64,000 nt of DNA, from positions 1 through 64,000 of the forward strand of contig WGUO01000016.1 of NCBI GenBank assembly GCA_014867205.1, written 5' to 3'. The position numbers and the translations under genes are program-made. Positions 8,574-17,901 of the stretch are shown piece by piece; position 1 is the stretch's first letter, and each line of letters begins with the position of its first letter. The notes under the pieces are model-generated. The model searched no databases. It was not told the DNA's origin and was given only the letters and a program-made list of their open reading frames with translations. This DNA is from Muribaculaceae bacterium (lineage in GTDB: Bacteria; Bacteroidota; Bacteroidia; Bacteroidales; Muribaculaceae).

Positions 8574-9521
8574 TCACCCTTGAGGTTTTTTATTATCGGC
8601 GGGTTTCTCGGTGTTTGCGGGTCGCCCGGCGGAATCCTGTTTTGTGTTCTCTCTCTCAACCTTATGGCCTCTGACTGTGTCAGTGGCGGCCTCGGCACGC
8701 CTCTCCCCCACATCAGGGAGCGTTGCCTCTTCCAGATCCTCCTCCTCGACATATTCCTCCGCGTGGTTGAGGCGCGTCTTGTCGCGGCGTGTGGCCACGA
8801 TCTGCCCCCTGAACTTGACGGAGATGGTGTCGTATTCATTCCAGCCCTTATAGGGCATGACCTGACGGTAGAACATCATGAGTGCCCGTTTCTTCTCATC
8901 GAGACGCGTGGTGTCGCCGAAATTGACTACATGGCCACGGATACGCGGCACGAGTATCAGGTTATCCTTGTCCTCGGCCACAATCATGCTCACAAGCTCG
9001 CCCAGCATCGGGTCGGCGCTGACGTAGTTGACCAGCGGAAGCACCGCCTTGGGCTGGAAATGCCTGTTGAACCGTCCGCTCACCACAGGCACGTCGCTGT
9101 AGAACTCGGCGTTTGAGGCTATGTGCTTGCCGTCCTTGTTGATATAGTATGAGTTGTTGGCGAAGAACACCCTCATCACCGGCACGAGCGGCACTATCTT
9201 GATGATGAGCTTGCCGCGCGACGACACCATGCAGTTCACGCTCTCGAAATTGCTGTATCTCGAGAGGTACCGCTCCACATCGACGGTGCTGAGCTGCTGA
9301 AGCGGAGTGCCGACGATGCGGCGCGGATAGTCGCGGAGCTCCTCGGTGACTCCGTGGCGTATCACGGAGTCGATGGCCCTCGAGCCCTCGACCTCCACCT
9401 CGATGCCAGTGCAGACATGCCGTCTGGCCTCGCGGTGTGCCCATACGGTCATCCCTGCCGCATAGCACAGCAATGCGCCGAGTATGAACCATTGGGTTAT
9501 CTTATGTCCTTTCGCTGTCAT
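8574..9521 (-). CDS. ftsQ: Cell division protein FtsQ
   Basis: Bitopic division protein that links early and late divisome parts. A short cytoplasmic N-terminus is followed by one membrane helix (residues 10-28) and a periplasmic POTRA-like domain starting at GIEVEVEGSRAIDS. The family is divergent in Bacteroidota, and the call rests partly on position between murC and ftsA. The last 60 residues are an unusual acidic then basic low-complexity tail (EEEDLEEATLPDVGERR... to KKPQG) that would extend into the periplasm. Stop lies inside or next to the ftsA start. Confidence 0.9.
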   Translation of the reverse strand: MTAKGHKITQWFILGALLCYAAGMTVWAHREARRHVCTGIEVEVEGSRAIDSVIRHGVTEELRDYPRRIVGTPLQQLSTVDVERYLSRYSNFESVNCMVSSRGKLIIKIVPLVPVMRVFFANNSYYINKDGKHIASNAEFYSDVPVVSGRFNRHFQPKAVLPLVNYVSADPMLGELVSMIVAEDKDNLILVPRIRGHVVNFGDTTRLDEKKRALMMFYRQVMPYKGWNEYDTISVKFRGQIVATRRDKTRLNHAEEYVEEEDLEEATLPDVGERRAEAATDTVRGHKVERENTKQDSAGRPANTEKPADNKKPQG

Positions 9522-9547
9522 TTATTTCTCTTGTCGCGGAACCCGGT

Positions 9548-10930
9548 CTATCTGTCCTTGTTCCTGATGATTTTCTCGATGTCGGGGAGCAGCCGGTCTA
9601 TGTCGGCGGCGCCTAACGTCATCAGAATTTCAAAATTACTATTTTTTATCAGATTCAGCAAATCTTTTCGTTCACAGTAGGTTTTTTCACTGCATTTAAC
9701 TTTGTCGAGTATCGAGAAAGTGCTGATTCCCTCAATCGGCAGTTCGCGTGCCGGATAAATCTCGGGCATTATGACACGGTCGGCCCCGGATAGCGCGTCG
9801 GCGAAATCGTCGGCAAAGTCGCGTGTGCGTGTGTAGAGATGCGGCTGGAACACAACGGTCAGCTTCTTGTCCGGATATAACTTGCGCACCGAGGCGATCG
9901 AGGCGCGGATCTCGTTGGGCGAATGGGCATAGTCGTCGATAAGCACTGTCCCACATTTCGACTCCGAGCCGTCGAGCCATACCTCAAAGCGGCGCTTTGC
10001 GCCCCGGAATGTCGCGAGGCCATGTCTGACCTCATCGGGTGTGGCGCCGGCTGTCAATGCGGCTGCGGCTGCTGCCACAGCATTGTCGATGTTTATCTCC
10101 ACGGGGACGCCCGGCGAGAGGTTCCCGATACGCAGACCGCCGGGGCCGGCAAGAGTGAACGATATGCGTCCCTCACCAAAGACAATGTCCTCGGTGTGCC
10201 AGTCGCCCTCGCTTCCGCCGCTGTAGGTCATCACGCGCACGCCGGGGCGTGTCGCGGGCCTCATCTTGAGGCCGGTGTGCAGCAACAGCGTGCCTCCATC
10301 GCGTATCAGCGAAGTGAAGTGGCTGAATGCCTCGAGATAGTGCTCCTCGTCACCGTAGATGTCGAGATGGTCGGGGTCGGTCGATGTGATGACCGCTATC
10401 ATTGGCGTGAGCTGATGGAACGACCGGTCGTACTCGTCGGCCTCGATGACGCTTAGGCGCGAGTTCTCGTTGAGCACAAGGTTACTGTCGATGTTGCGCA
10501 GTATGCCCCCTAAGAAGGCGGTGCATCCCGGTCGCCCCTCACGCAGAATGTTGGCTATCATCGACGATGTGGTGGTCTTGCCGTGGCTGCCGGCAACGCA
10601 TATCGCGTCGGTGTTGCGCGTGATACGGCCCAGCAGGGCGGCACGCTTCACCACCTCGAATCCGTTGCTGCGGAAATAGGAGAGTACCCGGTTGCTCTCG
10701 GGCACAGCCGGCGTGTAGACCACCAGTGTCTCGGCCGGGTTGCGGAACTCCTCGGGAATCTCGGCCTCGTCGTCAACGAAAGTCAGCAAGGCTCCCTCGC
10801 GCTCGAGGTGCCTGGTCAGGTCGGAAGGGGAGCGGTCATAACCCGCCACCCTCACGCCGTGTCGCAGATAATACCTGACCAGATTGGCCATGCCTATTCC
10901 CCCCGCTCCCACAAAATATATCTTATCCAT
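9548..10930 (-). CDS. murC: UDP-N-acetylmuramate--L-alanine ligase MurC
   Basis: Adds L-alanine to UDP-MurNAc, the first amino acid of the peptidoglycan stem, using ATP in the cytoplasm. The N-terminal Rossmann domain begins IYFVGAGGIGMANL, which binds the UDP-sugar; the central ATPase domain has the Mur-ligase P-loop VAGSHGKTTTSSM (112-124) and the EADEYDRSFH motif that is typical of MurC. 460 residues, normal length. It follows murG by 48 bp and precedes ftsQ by 26 bp. Confidence 0.97.
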   Translation of the reverse strand: MDKIYFVGAGGIGMANLVRYYLRHGVRVAGYDRSPSDLTRHLEREGALLTFVDDEAEIPEEFRNPAETLVVYTPAVPESNRVLSYFRSNGFEVVKRAALLGRITRNTDAICVAGSHGKTTTSSMIANILREGRPGCTAFLGGILRNIDSNLVLNENSRLSVIEADEYDRSFHQLTPMIAVITSTDPDHLDIYGDEEHYLEAFSHFTSLIRDGGTLLLHTGLKMRPATRPGVRVMTYSGGSEGDWHTEDIVFGEGRISFTLAGPGGLRIGNLSPGVPVEINIDNAVAAAAAALTAGATPDEVRHGLATFRGAKRRFEVWLDGSESKCGTVLIDDYAHSPNEIRASIASVRKLYPDKKLTVVFQPHLYTRTRDFADDFADALSGADRVIMPEIYPARELPIEGISTFSILDKVKCSEKTYCERKDLLNLIKNSNFEILMTLGAADIDRLLPDIEKIIRNKDR

Positions 10931-10978
10931 TGTTTCTGAATCCCTCTTCCTGAATCTTTCTGCTGAATACGTTCAGCG

Positions 10979-12079
10979 TCACTTACTGATAATTCTCTCC
11001 ACCTCGTCGGCTATGCGCTCGTCGCTGTCGCGCAGTGCGAGTGCGGAGATGTTGGCCGACATTGACTCCAGCCGCCTCTTGTCGGCCATGAGCTCAAGCA
11101 CGGTGTCAACGAGTCTCTCGCGGGCCTCGGCGTCGGTGACAAGCACTGCGGCGTCGCGCTCGACGAGCGCCATGGCGTTCTTGGTCTGATGGTCTTCGGC
11201 AACGTTGGGCGAGGGCACAAGCACGCAGGGCTTGCCGAGCAGCTCAAGCTCGCTGATAGAGCCGGCGCCGGCCCGCGACACGACAAGGTCGGCGGCGGCA
11301 TATGCCGCTGCCATGTCGGTGATGAACTTCGTCACCACGACACCCTTGAGCCCCTTTGCGGCCTGCAGGCCGCGGTCGCCGAAGTTCTTGCCTGTCTGCC
11401 ATATTACCTGAAGTCCGCTCTCAGCCAGACGCCGGAGTCCCTGCTCCATACTCTCGTTGAGGGTCAGCGCGCCGAGAGAGCCGCCGACAACGAGCAGGGT
11501 GGGGCGGTCGGGGTTCAGCCCGAAACTCTCGCGTGCCTGTCTGCGGTCGCTCTGACGCTCGGTCAGGTCCTTGCGGACGGGGTTGCCGGTCTTCACTATG
11601 TTGCCGGCGGGGAAGAACCGCTCCATGCCGTCGTAGGCCACGCATATCCTGCGGGCCTTCTTGGCCAGAAGCTTGTTGGTCACCCCGGCATATGAGTTCT
11701 GTTCCTGGAGTAGGGTAGGGACGCCCGCCTTCTGGGCGGCCTTGAGGGTGGGACCCGAGCAGTATCCGCCCACGCCGATAGCGATGTCGGGCCTGAAGTC
11801 ACGAACGATCTTGTCGGCCATGCGCATGCTCTTGCGCAGTTTGAGCAGCACGCCGATGTTGCGCCATAGGCGCTTGCGGTCGAATCCCGCCACGGGCAGC
11901 CCCTTGATGGGGTAGCCGGCGGCAGGCACCTTCTCCATCTCCATGCGGTTCTCGGCCCCTACGAAGAGTATGTCGGCGTTCAGGCGCCGCTTGAGCGCGT
12001 TGGCGATCGACAGGGCAGGGAAGATGTGTCCGCCTGTCCCGCCTCCGCTTATGAGTATCCTGTATTTCTTGTTATCCAT
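10979..12079 (-). CDS. murG: UDP-GlcNAc:undecaprenyl-PP-MurNAc-pentapeptide transferase MurG
   Basis: Membrane-associated GT28 transferase that converts lipid I to lipid II. The N-terminal acceptor-binding loop SGGGTGGHIFPALS, the linker region GVGGYCSGPTLKAA and the UDP-GlcNAc site (VVSRAGAGSISELELLGKPC) are all present. The frame stays open to a GTG at 12106, but the ATG at 12079 gives the canonical MDNKKYRILISGGGTGGH start and a 366-residue protein of usual length. Lies between ftsW (52-bp gap) and murC. Confidence 0.97.
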   Translation of the reverse strand: MDNKKYRILISGGGTGGHIFPALSIANALKRRLNADILFVGAENRMEMEKVPAAGYPIKGLPVAGFDRKRLWRNIGVLLKLRKSMRMADKIVRDFRPDIAIGVGGYCSGPTLKAAQKAGVPTLLQEQNSYAGVTNKLLAKKARRICVAYDGMERFFPAGNIVKTGNPVRKDLTERQSDRRQARESFGLNPDRPTLLVVGGSLGALTLNESMEQGLRRLAESGLQVIWQTGKNFGDRGLQAAKGLKGVVVTKFITDMAAAYAAADLVVSRAGAGSISELELLGKPCVLVPSPNVAEDHQTKNAMALVERDAAVLVTDAEARERLVDTVLELMADKRRLESMSANISALALRDSDERIADEVERIISK

Positions 12080-12131
12080 TGTCTTGTTGATGATTCTGCC
12101 CGGCACGCTCGTGCCGTCGGCAGACCGTGAA

Positions 12132-13613
12132 TTATCTTTGCCCGGCTGTCTTGACTGAACTGTAGTTGGCGGCCTGCATGTCGTCGGGGAGAGCCTCTTT
12201 CTCGGCCCGTATCTTCTTGGTGTCGCCCGAATGGGCTGCGAATCGCGCCACAGAGAGCATGATGCCGAGTGCGGCTGACATGACGAGCACCGATGTTCCG
12301 CCCTTAGATATGAAGGGTAGCGGCTGCCCCGAGACGGGGAAGAGCCCGGTCACGATGGCCATGTGCACAAGGGCCTGGAACACTATCATCACCGCGCATC
12401 CGAGTATCAGGAAGGCCGGGAATGCCCGCGAGCACTTATAGGCGATGCGGCCTGCCCTGGCCACCAGCAGCAGGAAGAGGAGAAGCACCGCGGCACCCCC
12501 CACGAAGCCGGTATCCTCGACTATGATCGAGTAGATGTAGTCGGAGAAGGCAAGAGGCAGACGCGCGCTCTCGCGCGAGTTGCCGGGACCCTGTCCGAAC
12601 ATGCCTCCGTTGGCCTGTGAGAACTTCGAGAATATGACCTGGCGGTTGATGTCGTCGATAGGGTCGTCGGGGTGCACACCGGCCAGAAAGCGCTTTATAC
12701 GGTTCTTCTGCGTGCCGGTGCGGTTGATCTCTCCGCCTGAGCCGGCGCCCGCATACGCGGCCGCCGGATTGCCCCCCTCGCGCATGGAGAGTTCCTGGCG
12801 CTCCTTCACCTCGTCAAACTCCGTGCTGCTCGGGGTCATGTACTTGATGCCGTAGAGGGCGCCCCCGCCCACCATGTATATCAGCAGCACCATGCCGAGT
12901 TTCTTCCACTGTATGCCGCCGATCATCATCATGCAAATGCTGACCACCATGAGCAGAATCGTGTTGGTAAGGCCATTTTTCCACAGACAGGCGCTGAATA
13001 TCACCACGGCGACGGCCGCGGTGATGACTCCCCTGTTTGTCACGCCGCCCGGTGTCTGGTTCTTGCCGAGGATATGGGCGAGCAGGCAGACCATCGAGAG
13101 CTTGACTATCTCTGCTGGCTGTATCGTTATCCCGGCGAAGCGTATGGCTCGCTGGGCGCCGTTATACTCCACTCCCATGAAACTCGATATCAGCAGCAGG
13201 CCGAGCGAGAATATGGCGAATGCCCACGCGAACTTGCTTATGATGGTATAGGGCGTCTTCTGAAGCCAGAGGACGATGCCGAAGCCGAGCAGCAGGAAGA
13301 TGCCGTGCCTTATGAGGGGACTGTAGACGTTCGAGCCGGCCACCTCGGTGCTCGACGCGCTGAAGAGCTCGATGACGCTGATGACGAGAAGCGATATGTA
13401 TATACCCCAGATGTAGGGGTCCGGACGCCCCTTCTTCTTGGCGAAGGCGGCCGTCTTGGCGTTCTCCTTGCGGGCCATCTCCTCCATCTCCTTCTTCTCG
13501 AGCGCCCGGCGCTCGGCCGCGGCCGAGCGGGTGTCGCGCCCGGCATCGACGGGGCGCCCGTCTATGGTCTCTCTGATCTCGAGTTCCTCAATCAGTTCGT
13601 TGTTGCTATCCAT
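12132..13613 (-). CDS. ftsW: Septal peptidoglycan glycosyltransferase FtsW
   Basis: SEDS-family polymerase that makes septal glycan strands from lipid II together with FtsI. About ten membrane segments follow a long charged cytoplasmic N-terminus (residues 1-63, rich in Glu, Arg, Lys). SEDS signatures are NGAQRAIRF near 151, the FSDYIYSIIVEDTGF stretch carrying the catalytic-type Asp358, and SGQPLPFISKGGTS (428-441). The large loop at 258-350 is longer than in E. coli and contains a Gly/Ala-rich piece. 493 residues against about 410 in E. coli; both extensions are at non-membrane parts. Placed between murD and murG, hence FtsW and not RodA. Confidence 0.96.
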   Translation of the reverse strand: MDSNNELIEELEIRETIDGRPVDAGRDTRSAAAERRALEKKEMEEMARKENAKTAAFAKKKGRPDPYIWGIYISLLVISVIELFSASSTEVAGSNVYSPLIRHGIFLLLGFGIVLWLQKTPYTIISKFAWAFAIFSLGLLLISSFMGVEYNGAQRAIRFAGITIQPAEIVKLSMVCLLAHILGKNQTPGGVTNRGVITAAVAVVIFSACLWKNGLTNTILLMVVSICMMMIGGIQWKKLGMVLLIYMVGGGALYGIKYMTPSSTEFDEVKERQELSMREGGNPAAAYAGAGSGGEINRTGTQKNRIKRFLAGVHPDDPIDDINRQVIFSKFSQANGGMFGQGPGNSRESARLPLAFSDYIYSIIVEDTGFVGGAAVLLLFLLLVARAGRIAYKCSRAFPAFLILGCAVMIVFQALVHMAIVTGLFPVSGQPLPFISKGGTSVLVMSAALGIMLSVARFAAHSGDTKKIRAEKEALPDDMQAANYSSVKTAGQR

Positions 13614-13640
13614 CCTGTATGTCTTCTGTCTTGTCGGTTC

Positions 13641-14978
13641 TTACTTGAGTCTGTGCACCTCCTCCTTGAACTTGCGTCCGCGGTCCTCGTAACTGGTGAA
13701 GAGGTCGAAACTTGCGCAGCAGGGGGAGAGAAGCACCGTGTCACCCTCTGTTGCGAGTTCGGCGCATGCCTTTACGGCCTCCTGAATCGAATGCGTGTCG
13801 CGGAGCTCGGGCACCTTTCCGCTGAAGAAGTCAAGTAGCTTGGCGTTGTCCTTGCCCATGCAGACTATGGCCTTGACTTTCTCGCCGACAAGCGCCTCGA
13901 TCTCGGTGTAGTCGTTGCCCTTGTCCTTGCCGCCCAGTATCAGCACGGTCGGGGTGGTCATGCTCTCGAGCGCGTACCACGTGGAATTGACGTTGGTGGC
14001 CTTAGAGTCGTTGATGTAGCGGACGCCGCCGATTGTGTCGACATACTCCAGACGGTGCTCGACGGCCTCGAAGTCCTCGAGCGCGTGACGGATGGTCTCC
14101 TTCTTTATGTTAAACAGACTCGCGGACATTCCCGCCGCCATCGAGTTGTAGAGGTTGTGGAGCCCTGGGAGCGCCAGACGGTCGCGGGGTATGTCCCAGA
14201 CCTCCATCGGGGTCTCGAACCTCACTATCCCGTCCTCGACGTATGCCTTGGCACCCTCCTCGTGAAACTCACTGAAAGGCAACTGCATCGCCTCTATCTG
14301 CATATGCTTTATCTGCTCGCGGACTATCGGGTCGTCCTGCCAGTAGATGAAGTAGTCGTCGGGTCCCTGGTTCTGTAGAATCCGGAACTTGGCGGCCACA
14401 TAGTTCTCCATCTTGTGGTCGTAGCGGTCCAGATGGTCGGGGGTGATGTTGGTGATGACGGCGATGCCTGCCTTGAAGTCATACATGTTCTCAAGCTGGA
14501 AGCTCGAAAGCTCGATCACGTAGACGTCATGATGCTCGCGGGCCACCTGAAGCGCCAGGCTCTTGCCGACATTGCCGGCAAGCCCCACGTTCAGCCCCGC
14601 CTCCTTGAGTATGTGGTAGGTGAGGAGAGTCGTCGTGGTCTTGCCGTTACTGCCGGTGATGCATATCATCTTGGCGTCGGTGTAGCGGCCTCCGAACTCA
14701 ATCTCGGAGATGACCGGAGTCCCCTTCCCGGTGAATTTTTTGACCAGGGGTGCGTAGGGGGGTATGCCGGGGCTCTTCACCACCAGGTCGGCGTCGAGAA
14801 GACGCTCCTCGGTGTGCCCCCCCTGCTCGTAGGGGATACCCTCCTCCTCGAGCATCGCTATATATTCGGGCCTGATGGTGCCCATGTCGCTCAGAAATAC
14901 CTCCATTCCTTTGGTCTTGCCGAGGATTGCGGCTCCGACGCCGCTCTCACCCCCGCCAAGCACTACAAGCTTTTCCAT
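13641..14978 (-). CDS. murD: UDP-N-acetylmuramoyl-L-alanine--D-glutamate ligase MurD
   Basis: Adds D-glutamate to the stem peptide. N-terminal Rossmann motif LVVLGGGESGVGAAIL, P-loop ITGSNGKTTTTLLTYH near residue 110, and the C-terminal domain with YINDSKATN, the conserved MurD substrate/ATP contact region. 445 residues, typical length. Separated by 27 bp from ftsW and by 48 bp from mraY upstream. Confidence 0.97.
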   Translation of the reverse strand: MEKLVVLGGGESGVGAAILGKTKGMEVFLSDMGTIRPEYIAMLEEEGIPYEQGGHTEERLLDADLVVKSPGIPPYAPLVKKFTGKGTPVISEIEFGGRYTDAKMICITGSNGKTTTTLLTYHILKEAGLNVGLAGNVGKSLALQVAREHHDVYVIELSSFQLENMYDFKAGIAVITNITPDHLDRYDHKMENYVAAKFRILQNQGPDDYFIYWQDDPIVREQIKHMQIEAMQLPFSEFHEEGAKAYVEDGIVRFETPMEVWDIPRDRLALPGLHNLYNSMAAGMSASLFNIKKETIRHALEDFEAVEHRLEYVDTIGGVRYINDSKATNVNSTWYALESMTTPTVLILGGKDKGNDYTEIEALVGEKVKAIVCMGKDNAKLLDFFSGKVPELRDTHSIQEAVKACAELATEGDTVLLSPCCASFDLFTSYEDRGRKFKEEVHRLK

Positions 14979-15026
14979 ATGTCGTGTGTCGTATATTCGT
15001 TGGTTATTGTCGTGTATCGGTTGATG

Positions 15027-16346
15027 TCACCTGATCTTCAGCGTGACGAAGGTCAGGGCCGCGAGCAGAAGGCCCACGATCCAGAACCGTGTCACAATCT
15101 TGTTCTCGTGCATCGGGTTGACCGGATGGTTCCACTTGACCGCGGCGGTCGGGTCGGCCCCCTTCTGGAAGTGATGGTGCAGCGGAGCCATCTTGAAGAT
15201 ACGCCTGCCTTGACCATATTTCTTCTTCGTATACTTGAAATAGGCGGTCTGCATGATTACCGAGACATCCTCCAGGAAGAAGATGAGACACAGCAGCGGA
15301 ATCAGCAGTTCCTTGCGTATCAGGATTGCGAACACGGCGAGTATTCCGCCGAGTGTAAGCGAGCCGGTGTCGCCCATGAATACCTGTGCCGGGTAGGCGT
15401 TGTACCATAGGAATCCGACCAGGGCGCCGATAAAGGCGGCCGCGAACACCACCATCTCGGCCGAACCGGGTATGTACATGATGTTCAGGTAACTCGAGTA
15501 TATGATGTTGCCGCCTAAGTACGCCATTATCAGCAGCGCGATGCCGATTATGGCCGATGTGCCGGCGCACAGGCCGTCAATTCCGTCGGTCAGGTTGGCG
15601 CCGTTGCTGACGGCTGTCACCACTATCACCACCACGAAGACAAAGAGAATCCATCCCAGGGTGTGCGCGCTGTTCTCGTCGGGTATCCACGAGGTGAGCC
15701 ACTGATAGTTGAAGTTGTTGTTCTTGACAAATGGTATGGTGGTCTGGGGTGACTTTATCTGGTCTTTAGACACCACCACCTCTGTCAGGGTCTCCTCAGA
15801 CTCGGGTGAGTCAGAGGCATTTGCGGTCTGCACCTGCTGCGTCTCGGTCACGCGCTCGCGGGTGAAGTTCTCGCTCATCACTATGTCTGGCGAGAGCCAC
15901 ATGGTGATTCCTACCAGCAGGCCGAGGCCCACCTGTCCTGTCACCTTATACTTCCCTTTGAGTCCATCCTTGTTGTGGTACTTCAGTTTGCGGTAGTCGT
16001 CGAGAAAGCCTATCGCTCCCATCCAGAGTGTGGCCACGATCATCAGTATCATGTAGATGTTCGACAGGTTGCCCATCAGCAGGCAGGGCACGAGTGTGGC
16101 GAGGATGATTATGACGCCTCCCATGGTCGGTGTCCCCTTCTTGGCCATCTGGCCCTCCAGGCCGAGGTTGCGGACCTCCTCTCCGATCTGCATGCGCTGC
16201 AGGCGCGCTATTATCTTGTGTCCGAACACAAGTGCGATGACCAGGGCCAGCGCGAACGATATTCCGGCGCGGAACGATATGTATCCCATCAGGTTGTGAC
16301 CCGGGAACCTCATGCCGTCGAGCGCCTCCAGAAGCCAGTAAATCAT
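15027..16346 (-). CDS. mraY: Phospho-MurNAc-pentapeptide transferase MraY
   Basis: Integral membrane enzyme that forms lipid I from UDP-MurNAc-pentapeptide and undecaprenyl phosphate. About ten membrane segments. Diagnostic motifs: GFLDDYRKLKYHNKDGLKGK (the Asp-Asp pair), NLTDGIDGLCAGTS and the cytoplasmic HHHFQKGADP. A hydrophilic insertion of about 60 residues (roughly 178-240, rich in Ser, Glu, Thr) after the third catalytic-side helix makes the protein 439 residues, against 360 in E. coli; longer MraY proteins are common in this phylum. Confidence 0.97.
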   Translation of the reverse strand: MIYWLLEALDGMRFPGHNLMGYISFRAGISFALALVIALVFGHKIIARLQRMQIGEEVRNLGLEGQMAKKGTPTMGGVIIILATLVPCLLMGNLSNIYMILMIVATLWMGAIGFLDDYRKLKYHNKDGLKGKYKVTGQVGLGLLVGITMWLSPDIVMSENFTRERVTETQQVQTANASDSPESEETLTEVVVSKDQIKSPQTTIPFVKNNNFNYQWLTSWIPDENSAHTLGWILFVFVVVIVVTAVSNGANLTDGIDGLCAGTSAIIGIALLIMAYLGGNIIYSSYLNIMYIPGSAEMVVFAAAFIGALVGFLWYNAYPAQVFMGDTGSLTLGGILAVFAILIRKELLIPLLCLIFFLEDVSVIMQTAYFKYTKKKYGQGRRIFKMAPLHHHFQKGADPTAAVKWNHPVNPMHENKIVTRFWIVGLLLAALTFVTLKIR

Positions 16347-16390
16347 TGTTTGCTATATGAAATGCGTGGTTGTGTCAGTATTGTCGGTTT

Positions 16391-17854
16391 TTACTTGCGT
16401 GCGGAGAGCTCGGCGGCCACCTCCTCACGGTCATCGAAATGATGCCGGACGCCCTTTACCTCCTGGTAGGGCTCATGGCCCTTTCCGGCCACGAGTATCA
16501 CCTCTCCCGGCTTGGCGAGGCGTATGGCCGTGCGGATAGCCTCGCGGCGGTCGGTGATGCAGAGCGTGCGCTGCATCTCGACATCGTTGAGGCCCTCGCG
16601 CATGTCGGCGATGATGGCGTCAGGTTCCTCGTCGCGAGGGTTGTCGCTGGTCAGGATGAGCAGGTTGCTGCGGCAGGCTGCCTCCTGAGCCATGATGGGG
16701 CGCTTGCCGTGGTCGCGGTTGCCGCCGGCTCCCACCACGGTGGTGATGTGGCCGTTGGTGCCGACGACCTCGCGTATAGTGTCGAGCACGTTGACCAGTG
16801 CGTCGGGGGTATGGGCGTAGTCGACGATCGCAGTCACGCCGTCGGCCGAGCGGAAGGTCTGGAAACGTCCGGCCACAGGCACGAGACGACTCATGTTGAC
16901 GGCCACCTCGTCGGCGGGGAAGCCGGTGAGGATCGACGCTCCGTAGACGGCCGTCAGGTTGTAGGCGTTGAAGCGGCCGGTGAATCCGACCTCGATGTCA
17001 CGTCCGTTGAGCTGCAGCAGTGTGCCGTCGAGACGGGTCTCGAGTATCTTGCAGCGGAAATCGGCGTCTGAGCGCAGTGAGTATGTATAGACGTGGGCCT
17101 TGGTGTTCTGCACCATATACATGCCGGCCTTGTCGTCGGCGTTGACGAGCGCGAACGCGTCGGCCGGAAGCATGTCGAAGAACATCTTCTTGGCATTCAT
17201 GTAGTTGCCGACTGTCTTGTGGTAGTCGAGATGGTCGCGTGTCAGGTTGGAGAAGATACCTCCGCGGAACCTGAGCCCCGCTATGCGGTGCTGCTGCGCG
17301 GCGTGGCTCGACACCTCCATGAAGGCGTAGTCGCATCCGGCATCGACCATCTCGGCCAGCAGCTCGTTGAGCGTCAGCGGATCGGGTGTCGTGTGTGTGG
17401 TCGGTATGGCGCGGTCCTGTATATAGTTGCAGACGGTCGAGAGCAGGCCGGCCTTGTAGCCCTCGAGCTTGGCCATCTCGTAGAGAAGTGTGGCCGTGGT
17501 GGTCTTGCCGTTGGTGCCTGTCACTCCCACCAGCTTGAGCCGCGATGAGGGGTGGCCGTACCATGCCGAGGCCAGCAGGCCCAGGGCCACCGATGAGTCC
17601 TCGACCTTGATGTAGGTTATGCCGTTGGTCAGTGTGGCCGGGAGTTCCTCGCACACTATGGCGCCGACGTGGGTGCTTGCCACGACGGGTATGTATTTGT
17701 GTCCGTCAGTGGTCACTCCCCTTACGGCCACAAAGAGCGAGTCCTTCTCGACCTTGCGCGAGTCGCTGTGGACCCCGATTATATTCTTGTCAGTCTCTCC
17801 GATCACTTCCAGGGGCCTGATTTCCTCGAGAAGTCTTGATAGTTTGATCGTCAT
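16391..17854 (-). CDS. murE: UDP-MurNAc-tripeptide synthetase MurE
   Basis: Adds the third stem-peptide residue. The P-loop is VTGTNGKTTTATLLYEM near residue 113, and the ligase domain contains LTSDNPRDEEP. The DNPR motif is the mark of enzymes that add meso-diaminopimelate, so the peptidoglycan is expected to be of the DAP type. 487 residues, usual length. 47 bp follow ftsI. Confidence 0.97.
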   Translation of the reverse strand: MTIKLSRLLEEIRPLEVIGETDKNIIGVHSDSRKVEKDSLFVAVRGVTTDGHKYIPVVASTHVGAIVCEELPATLTNGITYIKVEDSSVALGLLASAWYGHPSSRLKLVGVTGTNGKTTTATLLYEMAKLEGYKAGLLSTVCNYIQDRAIPTTHTTPDPLTLNELLAEMVDAGCDYAFMEVSSHAAQQHRIAGLRFRGGIFSNLTRDHLDYHKTVGNYMNAKKMFFDMLPADAFALVNADDKAGMYMVQNTKAHVYTYSLRSDADFRCKILETRLDGTLLQLNGRDIEVGFTGRFNAYNLTAVYGASILTGFPADEVAVNMSRLVPVAGRFQTFRSADGVTAIVDYAHTPDALVNVLDTIREVVGTNGHITTVVGAGGNRDHGKRPIMAQEAACRSNLLILTSDNPRDEEPDAIIADMREGLNDVEMQRTLCITDRREAIRTAIRLAKPGEVILVAGKGHEPYQEVKGVRHHFDDREEVAAELSARK

Positions 17855-17901
17855 GTCTTTATATTGTTTACGGGTCTTTATATTACAATTCTGTTGTCAC
17901 T

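Noticed and set aside
13970..13985. CCACGTGG inside murD as a second parS
   Set aside because: Only about 12 of 16 positions fit the ParB consensus and it is explained by coding sequence.
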